Both the position numbers and the translations under genes were made by a program. Positions 52,481 through 63,403 of a stretch of 64,000 nucleotides of DNA are shown one piece after another; position 1 is the first letter of the stretch, and each line of letters begins with the position of its first letter. The stretch is from Asparagopsis taxiformis. Its lineage: Eukaryota > Rhodophyta > Florideophyceae > Bonnemaisoniales > Bonnemaisoniaceae. Where the stretch lies: positions 1 to 64,000 of the forward strand of contig JALQPE010002152.1 of the NCBI GenBank assembly GCA_030407315.1, given 5' to 3'. Below the pieces are notes generated by a model. The model saw nothing but the letters and a program-made list of their open reading frames with translations, made no database searches and was not told the origin of the DNA.

Positions 52481-52543
52481 AGGATGGGGCGGCGGAGTGC
52501 AACCACATCCCTACGGATGTGGTTGTGCCCTGCCGCCTCCATC
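52481..52543. repeat. Imperfect hairpin with arms of about 30 bp
   Basis: AGGATGGGGCGGCGGAGTGC onward and complement around CTAC, with a few mismatches and a one-base indel; the inner 11 bp (AACCACATCC) are perfect. Confidence 0.75.
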
Positions 52544-53344
52544 CTACGATAAGGTTTTCCAGCTCATTTAGTCTTTTAGGCATTCCTCCCATTGTCTTTT
52601 TCTGCGGTTCTTCGTTGTTCTTCTGCTAACATCATGTTATTATCATGTTAGTATCAAGTATGATACTTTTCTGCCTTTCCTACTTTCTGTTTCGTCTTTC
52701 TCCAGGGCTACTGTCATTACTACGTTTTCTCACTTCTAATCGAGCTTTTGGCATACCGTTTCCAGCACTAACCACTGTTTCATTTACTTCTTTCCATCTA
52801 TGTGCCAGCAGAAGTTTCTGGGTTCTCTACAATCCGCTTACTCAAGCTCTGGCTCCACTATCAACGGTATGTTCTCTCGCTTCTAACCATGCTTCTAGCG
52901 TTGATGAAGTTACATTCCTAGCACTAACCATTGATTCATCTATTCTTTTCCTTCCAGGTGCCAACAGAAATTTCTGGCTTCCCCTCATCTCTCTTTTTAT
53001 GCCTATATGTATTTGTAGTTACTTTATGTAGAGCTAGTGTTTTGCCGTTTAGTATCTGCCATGGTGGCATAGTTCATAGTTCCGTAGTGCAGTGTACAGA
53101 TGATCTTCATGTCGTTAAACTTTTGGCGTTAGTTGCCCACTTACCTATTCCATATCCACTACACCATATCGTAAATCTTGCGTACCCGCTATAGGCTGCA
53201 ACCTAGTCTAATTCATTGTCCCTATGCCGATTTCCATTCTACCTAGATATCGTTTCAGTCAGACCTATCCGTCCTGCAGTTTCTCCGCAAAAGTGCGATG
53301 TGCCGCCCATTCTACCTTTCAGTTTCTACCCAGAGCGCCCACCG
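52544..53344. repeat. Region with a diverged duplicate, no gene
   Basis: Two similar stretches about 150-160 bp apart (near 52737-52830 and 52890-52985) share CTTCTAA, AGCACTAACCA, GTGCCA and CAGAA-TTTCTGG. Frames here are low-complexity and hydrophobic, and I do not accept them as genes. Confidence 0.4.
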
Positions 53345-53524
53345 GTGCAACCACTCTACCCAGTGGACATGGTCCACGCCCACTCGACGGTACAACCACT
53401 CTACCCAGTGGACATGGACCACGCCCACCCGACGGTACAACTACACTACCCAGTGAACATGGTCCACGCCAACCCGACGGTACAACCACTACATCCAGTG
53501 GAAGTGAACCGTACCCATTACAGT
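53345..53524. repeat. 45-bp minisatellite, 4 units
   Basis: Unit starts at 53345, 53390, 53435 and 53480. Each begins GTRCAACYAC and includes CCAGTGGACATGGTCCACGC. As 45 is a multiple of three, frame 53216-53674 reads a 15-residue repeat (QPLYPVDMVHAHSTV) four times. This may be a repeat-rich protein remnant or non-coding. Confidence 0.8.
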
Positions 53525-53674
53525 GCTCCACGGTGGAATAATACCAGTGTCACGAGCAGGTGTTATAATAGAATATATCCGGGCTTTACACAGTACTGTA
53601 GTTTGGAAACTAACCGCGCTTTGCCTTGGGCCGTACATGCCCAGTCAATGGTCCCTTTCCAGATTATCGTTTGA

Positions 53675-54413
53675 CCAGTTCCACAAGTCAGCTTGGTCAC
53701 GTCCCATAAGCAAAAAGTCACCTACTCTGGAATTATTCCAATGAATACAATAATCATACTTTGGTCACCGTCCATTCAGCGAGTGCTGCTTACGCCTGGT
53801 TTCAGACACCGGACCGTCACGGTGTGCCCATTATATTTTATAGTTTATTTCTACGAATCTCTCTGCACCTTCCACCACATATCGCAGTCACGGTGCACCC
53901 CATATCTAACTATACCCATATACAGTACTGGTTTCATTCCAACAGTCCGTGCCTGCGTGACTTGGCCCGTTCTAGTCAACCCGCCGTCCTGCTCATATAT
54001 GGACGTGGTTCATTTCCATCCCTACGTGTCCTTCCGTACATGGTTCAGCCATCACCTCACGGCCACACCATAGTTCTGCTTGGTTCCTGCCTACTGTAAA
54101 ACAAAATCGCCGTGCTGGTCTCAGCCCATGATTTTTTACATTTTTTTCGATGGGCCTTATCCAAACGTTGGGGATGGGCGTTCCGCTAAAATATGGTGAC
54201 TAGTTCTACTGTACGATACGGCATTTTCCATGGAATATTCTCTATTTTTGCTTATCCTGTGCTCGATTTTGACGCGCGCCGAGTTCCCTTTTCAATTCCC
54301 ATCATCCCTTTTCCCTTTTTCCTAGGTGACGAAAGAACGCGACCGCGCCGATGGATCCCCCTACGCGCGAGCGATAGAGCGCGCCGACCGAACCGCCGCC
54401 AGTCGCGTCGCAA
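53675..54413. other. No supported gene
   Basis: Frames at 53693-54099 overlap each other and lack recognisable content. Confidence 0.35.
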
Positions 54414-54875
54414 ATGCACGCAGTCTACGCGCTGGTCGCTTCACATATCCCTGACCCTACCGCTTCATCGTGGCCGCCGCTACCGACGCAAGCGCTCGCG
54501 AGCATTGACGAAGACGCGCAAACGTCCAACGATGGCGCCGCAACGAAGCGCGAGGCCGAGTTCCGCGTTTCCGACGTGCACGCTACGCCGTCCGCAACGT
54601 TTCCGAGCTTGGTTCGACAAGTAGTGAACGACCCTACGTTCCAATGCATGCTCCAGGCTGAAGTACGAGCTGCGGTGGACCGCTCCATCAAGGGCCGGTC
54701 ACGTGGATTAACAGCTCAGATGAGGGCGCAAGTCCACATCCTGATCGTCACTACGATAGACTCCCGTGGGGAGCACAATATCGACTGCGCGAACGTCGTT
54801 ACGAGCGAAAACCGAACACGAACCGCAACGCGCGCGACTCCCACGAACTACCCGCGCAATCCCAGTAAGACATGA
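54414..54875 (+). CDS. Unrecognised 153-residue ORF
   Basis: ATG at 54414, TGA at 54873-54875. The DNA here is richer in GC and CG than its surroundings. The peptide has a protein-like central part (SLVRQVVNDPTFQCMLQAEV, then GLTAQMRAQVHILIVTTIDS) between low-complexity ends. I do not recognise it. It may be the N-terminal exon or a fragment of a mobile-element protein. An overlapping frame at 54193-54624 is less convincing. Confidence 0.3.
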   Translation: MHAVYALVASHIPDPTASSWPPLPTQALASIDEDAQTSNDGAATKREAEFRVSDVHATPSATFPSLVRQVVNDPTFQCMLQAEVRAAVDRSIKGRSRGLTAQMRAQVHILIVTTIDSRGEHNIDCANVVTSENRTRTATRATPTNYPRNPSKT

Positions 54876-55436
54876 AGATAGCCGAATGATACATGTCTGA
54901 TGAACAACAATTTTGAAATGATTACTGCATGCATACATCATGATGTACAATGGTGTGGCAGGTGTGAGAATTGCAAATTCATCAGCTTGTATGCATTGAA
55001 ACATCGATAGACGGAAGATAGCCCTATGAAAGCCAATTTAAGTCCACTGCCGCGGTTGATGTACGGAAGATGTTCGCTAACCTGGATTCCTATCTCATTC
55101 CTTCTCGTTGGAATGGCCCAGTTTCGGCATATGCCCGAAAGATGAACAACAGATAGGCTGTTTTGAAAACTTCTCACTTACTCAAAACCTCTCCTACAAT
55201 TTACTTCTCACAGCTGTAAGCTTAATCATGTATATAACAACTTACATTGGTCGATATGTGCCATCCTGTAAACAGGTTTTTTGAACGGAACTTTTTGGGC
55301 TGAGACTAAAATATTTCAAATTGGTGTTCATAATTTGCTGCAATATTTACTTTTAAATTATACGTTGATCGAAATTGAGATTCCAAGGCGCGTAGAAGAT
55401 ATTTCTAGCTTCGGAACGAAGAATGCTTCGGCTGGC
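54876..55436. other. AT-rich spacer, no gene
   Basis: Nothing supported. Confidence 0.4.
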
Positions 55437-55490
55437 ACATTTATCTCAAGGAATCCAGTAATCCTACCCTCGGTTGAGCAATTTATCTAC
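55437..55490. repeat. Direct repeat, left copy
   Basis: ACATTTATCTCAAGGAA, then TCCAGTAATCCTACCCTCGG, then TTGAGCAATTTATCTA. It recurs at 56889-56960 with a 20-bp insertion, placing a 1.4-kb segment between two direct repeats. Confidence 0.7.
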
Positions 55491-55773
55491 TGCTCAACTT
55501 AGCTTCTCCTTTGCCATCCGTCCTTGCACGTTCCACTGTGCACCATCTCATCCCGTCCCATCATGGTGCGTCGATCAATTCACACTCACAGCCACAGCTC
55601 CACCTCACCTTCCCCACCCCCATCCCGCGGTCGCTGCCCATCAACCATTTAAACGCTACAAAACCAGTCTCTATACAACACCATCATCATCATCAGGTTG
55701 TCATCAAACTTGACTGCCCCCATCCATCAATCGCACATCCAGCTCGTTACATTTCGCTCACCCGCTCGCTGCA

Positions 55774-56463
55774 ATGACTCGCTCCGTTACACTCTCCTTG
55801 CTATTCTCTCTGCTCTCCTTCTCGCTCTCTGTATCTGTCGCCTCGATCCTCAGTCCCAGCCTCTACACAGCCCCAGGCCGTGCACTCTGGCCCCAGCAAC
55901 CTCGACTTCCGCATCCATTTCTCCCGCGCCACCCGGGTCAACAGGCCCAACTTTAGGGTTTCCATTGCAGACCTCAAAAACTTCCCTGCGATCGCTGCCA
56001 CCGATGTGCAGAACACCATTTTCCCGTGTTCGTCAAGGCTGGCCAGCCTTCATTCCGCACTACTATCACTGCGCCGCAGAGACGCTCAATAATTTGTAGG
56101 GCACGTTTCGCATTTCCTCCCGGCTAGGACGGCTCGGTGATGTTGGGACGGTGACCAATCTCATTCGTGTGGGCGAATCAACGGTTTTTTCCCAGGGCTT
56201 GATTCATGGAACTGTTTGCATCAGCAAGACGGACTGCGTGTTCCTGTCCGTGTTCAACGCGGTAGATCCGGGCACTGTTCTTTTGACTTTTCACACGCAT
56301 CATGGTAAGCACTGGCTTCAGTACACATCTTCACAAACTGCGCGAGCAACAGTCGACCATGATCGGTCACAACTACGTGCACTCCGACACAGCAAACATC
56401 CCTGCACCAGTCACGTGTTAGAACTGTGGAAAAATCAATCTTTAGAAGTCAGGAAGTTCTTGT
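55774..56463 (+). pseudogene. Broken gene starting with a signal peptide
   Basis: ATG at 55774 gives a good signal peptide (MTRSVTLSLLFSLLSFSLSV, cleavage plausible after SVAS). A short distance on, the frame shifts. The reading then goes on as FRIHFSRATRVNRPNFRVSI and DVQNTIFP, shifts again (VFVKAGQPSFRTTITAPQRR) and later may resume as LGDVGTVTNLIRVGE with LIHGTVCISKTDCVFLSV. At least two frameshifts break the gene. I do not recognise the family; secretion is inferred from the signal only. It lies between the two direct repeats at 55437 and 56889. Confidence 0.4.
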
Positions 56464-56888
56464 GAGGTTGAGACTGCTACACGAGACGTATGCGCTGCTT
56501 GCAGACAACAATTGACAATGTTGCGGCCATCGGTACCATTTCGGGGGATGGATTTTCAGTTGGGATGGCGCAGGGATGAAAACTGGCGTGCCGTTTGTCG
56601 GATCATGATGAGTGCACAATGATGGACGCAAAGCGGAGTGGATCGAGATTTGTACGACGATTGAGATCACGCGAACTGTTAAACTGTCAATTTATGTGGA
56701 CAGTGCGATTCCGAGTCAATGTGAACTGTTTGGAAGTTTCAATCGACACTGAGATCAAACCATATAAGGTTTAGTGTATACACTACTGAACATCGGGAGA
56801 GTGTCGAATCGACACCATCGCACACGACAGCTCACGTTGGCATGCGCACTCCCCGAGAATGCGATTTGTGTTTGCGCCACAGCGTTGT
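56464..56888. other. No supported gene
   Basis: Spacer between the broken secreted-protein gene and the piggyBac element. Confidence 0.35.
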
Positions 56889-56958
56889 ACATTTATCTCA
56901 AGGAACTTCCTTGAATTGGATTGAATCCAGTAATCCTACCCTCGGGTGAGCCATTTAT
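56889..56958. repeat. Direct repeat, right copy
   Basis: Second copy of the repeat at 55437, ending right at the left terminal repeat of the piggyBac element. A distant relative (GGTTGAGCGATTTCTCAG) is near 61308. Confidence 0.65.
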
Positions 56959-57164
56959 CTAGTGGCTATCGGACAAGTGGCCTCATATTAGGCCACCTTT
57001 TACCACTGTAGTTTAAATTGAAAAAATGAACGAATTGCTCCAATTTTACCACTAGAAGACTCGCCGGCGAGATTATTGATATGGCAGGGCAGAGGGAATG
57101 CTGAAATTTTAATCCTTCCATCAGCAAACTACGTCAACTAAATCTCGATCCTGAAATCACAAAA

Positions 57165-59264
57165 ATGGTGAAACCCGTTGATTGTCGCCAAGTTGTCGGA
57201 AACAGGGTTCTCGCCCCTGCCAGACAACTGACATATATCTCCAAATGTCGCAGGATGTATGGCACCGGATGGAAGACAAAGATGATATCCGGAACTGTCA
57301 TTCGAGTCATTAAGGAGAGAGGCAACAAGCGAATGATGACAACTATCGAGGCTGAGTGGGAGCTGGCCGATGGTAACAAGGTGACATCCCTGCGTCTCTG
57401 CAGTGTGAAGGCACCTGCAGGTGATGAAGAAGACCGTGAGACCGAAGGAGGAGATCAAGCTCAAGACACCGGGAGTGACGGGAATGAGGCCGAAAAATCA
57501 GATGCAGTCACGGCGCAAGAGCGTGACTTGGGTACGAGTGTTAATACTCAGCCATGTGACACTGGGTCAACCGATGAGCCGGTTGTCATATGCAATGACG
57601 TGGAATGGATTGTATCTGATGTATCTATGCAAATGAATGGTTGGCGCCCCAATCGGTCGTGGAGGGTGATTGGGCCATTGGATGAGATAATATCTGAGGG
57701 GCACGGTCCATCAGATATGACACCATATGACTATTTCCAGTGGATGTTTCCGATGGGATTTTTAAGTACTATCGTGTCATACTCCAATTACGAGCTGGAA
57801 AAGCGGAATCTCAAATCGACCTCGCTGGGAGAGATTTTGAAGTATTTTGGAGTCATTGTACTCATGTCACGATTTGGGTTCAGTGGTAGGCGCTCTCTCT
57901 GGAGTAGTCAATCCAGGACTAAATACATCCCCACACCAATGCTCAGGCACATCATGCCACACAAACGGTTTGAAGAGCTGAGGCAGTACGTGACATACTC
58001 CAAGGTTCGTGACGAAACTGACCGGTGGAGTGTCATATCTGAGTTTATCACCGCCATCAATGACCACAGAAGCTCTCAGGTATTCCCTTCAGATTCTATA
58101 TGTGTGGATGAGAGTATGTCAAGGTGATATGGTCTGGGAGGTGACTGGATCGACATCGGACTCCCACATTACGTCGCGATGGACCTTAAGCCTGAGAATG
58201 GATGTGAGCTGAAAACTGCATCATGTGGCAATAGTGGCATCATTCTCAGGATGGATGTTGTGATGTCAGCTGAGGAGACACGTGGAAAAGCATTCGAGTC
58301 CGAAACGACGCATGGTGCTGCCGTCACATTAAGGCTCGTCGAACCATGGTTTTATACTCATCGCCTCGTGTGTGCCGATTCATACTTTTCCTCTGTTGAA
58401 ACGGCAGAAATACTCTTCAAGCATGGGCTACGTTTCACTGGTGTCGTCAAGAATGCTACAAAGGAATACCCGCTCCAGCATTTGCCCCATTCGGAAGTCA
58501 CTGGAAAGGGTGAACACGTGTCTATGGTTGCTAAAGATAGAGATGGTCCGGATCTGATGGCAGTGATGTGGATCGACCGTGACAGAAGGTACTTTATTAG
58601 TACAGCCGGTACTACTCAGCCTGGGACGCCAATATTCCGAGAGCGTTATCGAAGCAGGAATGGCAGGACATGGAAGAAGGAAATTGACATTCAGATCCCG
58701 CAAGTATGTGAAACATATTATGCGACGTGTTCGCAGGTGGACCGTCACAACCGATGTCGCTAAGATGACCTTTTGCTGGAGAAGAAATTTGAGGTCAAGG
58801 ATTGGTCGGCACGTGTCAACACGTCACTTCTGGCCATATGCGTTGTGGATGCATGGAAGCTGTACTGTGGAGCCATGCATAACAGGGGTAGGATGACACC
58901 TCATCAGTTCTATACCCAATTGGCTGAAGGATTGATTTACAACTCCATGGATGCAATTGGATTACGTTAGCGACAATCAGATGGACCTGATATGGAAGAG
59001 ATGGAAAGCGGTAGTGGCATTGGAACTCATTTGACGCCGACTACTCGCACTCGCAGGACTTCCAATGGTAGGGATAGCAATGCTATCTATCAAGGTCGTT
59101 GCGATATTTGCAAGGGAACGAAGAAGTCGAAGTTCGTATGCTCCACTTGCAAACAACTATACCGAAAGGATGTCTTTATCTGTCACCATCAGACAGGTCG
59201 TGATTGCTTTAAAAAGCAAGTCGAGATGTGTCACGATCTTTCCTACGAAGGTCCTTTTTACTAA
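57165..59264 (+). pseudogene. piggyBac transposase with three in-frame stops
   Basis: A single frame of 700 codons from an ATG, broken by TGA (58125-58127), TAA (58761-58763) and TAG (58968-58970) with no frameshift. The N-terminus has a small barrel-like part (KTKMISGTVIRVIKERGNKR) and an acidic region. The piggyBac domain follows: MTPYDYFQWMFP, EILKYFGVIVLMSRFG, SICVDESMSR (first catalytic Asp), LVCADSYFSSVE (second), VMWIDRDRRYF (third) and QVDRHNR (the conserved VDxxN). The C-terminus has the cysteine-rich domain CDICKGTKKSKFVCSTC with CHHQTGRDCF, which binds the ends in this family. The first stop replaces the Trp expected in SMSRWYG. The element is dead but recently so. Confidence 0.85.
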
Positions 59265-59527
59265 GTATGCTCTCTCTATGGGTGCTTTAAACGCCCTTTA
59301 GTCACGCATTGATATCCAAAATAGAAAAATGAGATACTCCTTTAGCCCCCTCCGATTCTGACTGGCGTTCTCGACTTGCTCAGTAAACTTCTGCTTATGG
59401 CAGAATTCCCCTTTATGAAATGTCACCTTATACTGTCTCATGTTCAAGTGGGCGCGTAAGCATCCTAAAGCAGAAGTTGCAACTAAGAATCGGGGAGTTC
59501 TCCGAAGAGAATTTCCGAGCTGCCCAA

Positions 59528-59600
59528 GCAACTCAGCGAGGAGTCGAACCTCCGCCCTCTGGCTTTCCCGACAGGTGCCAACCACTCAGCCATGTGAGGA
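59528..59600 (-). other. tRNA-like sequence (pol III A and B boxes)
   Basis: On the minus strand, TGGCTGAGTGG (59582-59592) is a good A box and GGTTCGACTCC (59540-59550) a perfect B box, 42 nt apart as in a tRNA of about 73 nt. The D-arm resembles tRNA-Ser/Leu, but the anticodon and acceptor stems do not pair well. It is a relic, a tRNA-derived SINE head or an unusual tRNA. It lies within the piggyBac interval. Confidence 0.4.
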
Positions 59601-59867
59601 CATGTGTCCGCAAGGCAAACAATGCTTTATACAATGCAACGCTTGCGTTAGAAGTTTTATAAAAGCGATATAAAGAGGGAATGCTAAATTCTAATAATTT
59701 CTAGTAGATTTTTTTCTGCCTCATATGAGGCCAGGGTTGACCTCATATGAGGAAATTTTAATGTCCGATAGACACTAGAGTTTACACCAAAACAACAGTG
59801 TTGCTTGCAATCAAACTTCAACATAACTGGTTTCCATTGATTAACTATTCCAGCGAACTTCTGCTCG

Positions 59868-60965
59868 CTAAGGGCGACCTGTAACTTTTCGAACCTGTCT
59901 ATTTTGACGGTAAACACCATCTCGGCTAAGGCCACCTCGTACTTTTACCCTCCCCCTTCCCCTCCTGGTGTTATTGCTTCCACCATTCCGTGTATGGTTG
60001 TTCACTCCTGCACCTCTTCGAACAGCCGATAGATCAGAAGCCTGAGGTTCGAAAAGAACAACATTAGTATGCCTTGTAGCAGGATTAGCTGAGCTATTGG
60101 TACATCTTTGAGGAAAACCCAAAGGACTATTCATTGGCGAAGTCAATCTATTTGCATGTGAAGAAGTCTCAATGTGATCTTGTCTTGTGATTGTGTGACC
60201 TCTCGACTGTACTTGCATATTTCTATTCGATGCTCCAGGAATAGAAGCTGCTTCGATGTCGCCATTTTCAATTGTTCGTTGTTCTGAGCCCTGAAATACC
60301 ACTTCATCAGTGCTGCTAGGGAGAAGTCTTCTGTCACGTCGAAAAACACTTTTAACGAGGTGATTTGCTGCCCAATAACCTTTAGCAATGGTCAACTCCT
60401 TGAATTTCCTCTCTAATGTTCTCCTCAACTCATAGAGAGCTTAACTCTGTGATCCACGGAGCTGCTTCCGAGCGTACCTTCCTGGCATGAGCCCACGCTC
60501 ATTGTACAAGTAAGTTCTACATATCTCCGCGCACTCTATCACCATCTGTCTTGAGATGGGGTAGTCCTCATTATATTCATTCCCAACAAACTGGGCATAT
60601 ATCCGATTGTAAACTTCTCTGGTAGATCTCTGGCTTCCTTTGCCTCCAGATCCGTTTCGGCCTGGAAACCGAGAAACAGAAGTAGGTGGAAGTGGAAGGC
60701 AACGAGATTGCAGCTCTATCCCAAGAACGACATCCAACGCTTCAGTAGTGTTCTGCATGTTTCCGTTATCTTCTTCAATATCATCGCTGTCATGGTTGGA
60801 GAGGAGTGGTGAGGATGGCATCGTGGACGAAAAGGAAAGGTATGGCTGTATTCCAGCTCCAGGTATTGCGCTGAGAAGCTTGAGAATGGTGATGGATTGC
60901 TCTATATAGGTTTTCACCGACGACTTGCCGAGGATGCAGCGGTTTAGGTCAAGTGAAAATATCAC
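59868..60965 (-). pseudogene. Unrecognised protein with one in-frame TAA
   Basis: One frame of 366 codons with TAA at 60441-60443. The likely ATG is at 60821. The part before the stop has an acidic stretch (HDSDDIEEDNGN) and a structured segment (EVYNRIYAQFVGNEYNEDYP, then VIECAEICRTYL). Directly after the stop the frame reads ALYELRRTLERKFKELTIAK, and it ends in a basic Arg/Gly-rich tail (NTRRGRGRVKVRGGL). Continuity across the stop suggests one original protein. I do not recognise it. The Arg/Gly tail suggests nucleic-acid binding. Confidence 0.4.
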
Positions 60966-62890
60966 TAACTCACATTTCCGGCGAATCAGAATATTACTTT
61001 CCTCGAATCAGAACGATTGTGAAGCGAGAATGATAGATCTATCGATCAAAGGGTGTGTGGCACTCAAGCGTGACACGTTTGGGAAAGTCACGCTTGTGTA
61101 TCACATGACATGGGGTGTATAGATGACAGTATAGCAGAATATGTGTTGTAGAGAACTGGATTGGTGAGATATGAATCGTTTTGTGGCACGTGTCCAGTGT
61201 GGGTCTTTTCCAATATTGAATTGAAGGATTAAAATTAATTTTTAGTAATAATTCGTCATTTGCTGGCACGGGCTGTGGTTACCATCCTGGAAACCCATGA
61301 TACCTCGTGGGTTGAGCGATTTCTCAGCCGCCAACGGGTTTCGGTCCAAACCTAATCTGGGAAATATTCTGAAACGATTTTAAAATAATATTTTTGTAAT
61401 TGTGATTTACGGCTGAAGCGCCATATGGAACATTGCATACAATTTTTTAAAATTTTGATTCAGAAAAGAAAGTTAGTCAAAATTCTGTTGGGTATTATCG
61501 CCGTATTGTGTGTTCGCTGAACGTCCGACGTGAGCTACGCGACTCGCGTACATAGCTTGTGCACGTGCATCCCATTCTGACGCTCATTGTGATCGTTCGA
61601 TCCAACACTGTTCCAGACAGATTCTCTCAGACGCTGTGAGAGAATGGCGGAACTTCCGCTTGAATCAACAAAACGGTTTGAATGCTACTCTCAAGTACTG
61701 CAGCACTGTTGCTTTCATGTTTGTGTTTTGAGCTAACTCTATTGTGCTTTCAACTTATATTACGCGGGCTATGCGCCAGCCCTAAGGTGCAGAATGGAGT
61801 CTTTGTTCCTCATGGACTTATATTAGTAATCATGGGATCGCTCTCGCAGATTTATAACTGTACAGATGCGGCTGGGACAGATGAATCATGGAGTGCTGAT
61901 TACCCTCACGGATATCACATACAGGGCTAGCAATAGCTATTACCTCACGTTTGCAGTCAGGAGTTTCTATCAAACTATGCTTCCATCGAGAATGGTTTGA
62001 ATTACATCTACTAGGTTTACTACTATTATCCTCCACATATTCCCGGGAACGACAGATATGGCTAGGATTGCTGGAGAGCTATAGTGGTAACATTGCAACC
62101 AGACAGCATTGGAAACGATGGTGACTAAACTCTTCCGTCGTCTCACCAGCAGTGTGAATTGAGTTCCATTGTAGAATGGAAACCGTAGCAGCCTGCAAAG
62201 ATTTTGCATATCACTGTGATGTTCTAATAGCAATAATAGCAGTATGATCTATCGCAACTCCACACACATTTCCACCTCTGGGTTTGCAGATCGTATTTAT
62301 GGATTTTGTTCATACATGCACACGCAGTCCGACAAGCAGAACGATCATATGATCATGCAATGAATGATTTGGAAGACCCTGCTGTAGCGAAGAATATCGT
62401 CACTGGATAATTGGCTATAGCCAATGAACTATAGTTCAAGCGCAACGAAAACATAGGGGAAGATAATGTTCAGGACACAAACGTCGCCAAATATTCATGC
62501 AGAAGCCTGGTTGGACCAAATGGCATCGCTTTCATTCCTACACTTCTAGTGGAATTGATATTCTTTTTCTCCTTCGCCGAAATGGTCATGCGTAATGATG
62601 TCAAACGTTTACATCCTCAGAACCAACAATAGGCCTATATTTCTGGTCACGTACACGGACTAGTCGAATTTTTCTGTTGCTTTATTTCGAGTGGGAACGA
62701 GTAAAGTGGTACTACTTAGTACTGCAGTTGGACTCTATGCATATAGAGGAAATCTTTCTCTCAAATGTTTATTGACGATGGAAACTTTATACGACTGCTT
62801 TGACATGTACTGAAGTTCCGGAAGGGTCTTCATCTACACATATCTGTTTTGCGTCCTATGCGTAGAAAGATCCCTTCAAGTCTCCGAGAC
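60966..62890. other. AT-rich region without a supported gene
   Basis: Only short frames (for example 61682-61930, hydrophobic start then polar) without recognisable content. A small hairpin (AGCGTGAC / GTCACGCT) lies near 61066-61094, and another (CTCTCA...TGAGAG) near 61624. Confidence 0.4.
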
Positions 62891-63403
62891 TTACAGGCGG
62901 TGATCTGAATGAAACAAATTTGAACTAAGCAAAGTAATGATAGCGTCGCGGCCTGTAGCGGAAACTTCACTCGTTGATGAATTCAACATTTTGTTTCTCC
63001 TCATTATGCTTCCTCTTGTAGCCTTTACGTCGCACTGCAAGTAACGTGAAATACCAAACGCTTTGCTGAGAAAGCTAGCACAAACCGCCCTTCCCTCAAA
63101 TGAGAACACTGCCTTAGGTCCTTTAGGTGATGATCTGTAGCGCAACATTTCTATGAGACCTTCTCGTCTCTGTGCATTTCAAATTCTTGAAAAGAAGTCT
63201 ATCTTATACCTCAGGAAAGGGGAATCTAGGAAATAGAAGCATCGCTTCTTCTTGCAGCATTTGACAAGTTTAGGGTCCCGGTCAGAAAGTGTCTTAAATG
63301 AAACTATACGTCTTTCCCTTAATGTTTTAACAGTATCGTGTGACTTTCTGGTCCGTTCGTTGAATCTGTATTGACGCCGCGGGAGATGGCTCATTGCAGA
63401 CAT
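62891..63403 (-). pseudogene. N-terminal part of a transposase-like protein, one in-frame TGA
   Basis: ATG at 63403. Frame of about 170 codons with TGA at 63179-63181 and the frame kept. Content: basic start (RRQYRFNERTRKSHD), a cysteine pair KCCKKKRCF, then after the stop REGLIEMLRYRS and a segment AVFSFEGRAVCASFLSKAFG. Proteins with a CC-basic-C start followed by an F-x-G-x-x-VC-x-x-F-x-x-x-x-G segment occur in several DDE-type transposable elements; I recall the pattern but cannot name the family. No catalytic core is visible, so this is a remnant. Confidence 0.35.

Larger units (their letters stand above)
56959..59778. mobile_element. piggyBac element with inverted terminal repeats
   Basis: Left terminal repeat 56959-56992 begins CTAGTGGCTATCGGACA and goes on with CCTCATATTAGG. 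The right repeat 59741-59778, read inward, begins CTAGTGTCTATCGGACA and includes CCTCATATGAGG. Of the first 17 bases, 16 match. The transposase gene lies between them. No TTAA target duplication is visible directly outside, so the true ends may lie slightly further out. Confidence 0.6.

Noticed and set aside
52666..53031. 128-residue hydrophobic frame as a membrane protein
   Set aside because: It covers a diverged internal duplication of T/C-rich DNA; hydrophobicity follows from T-richness.
55698..56099. 133-residue frame overlapping the signal-peptide gene
   Set aside because: The frame at 55774 with a proper signal peptide explains the sequence better; the overlapping one is low-complexity.
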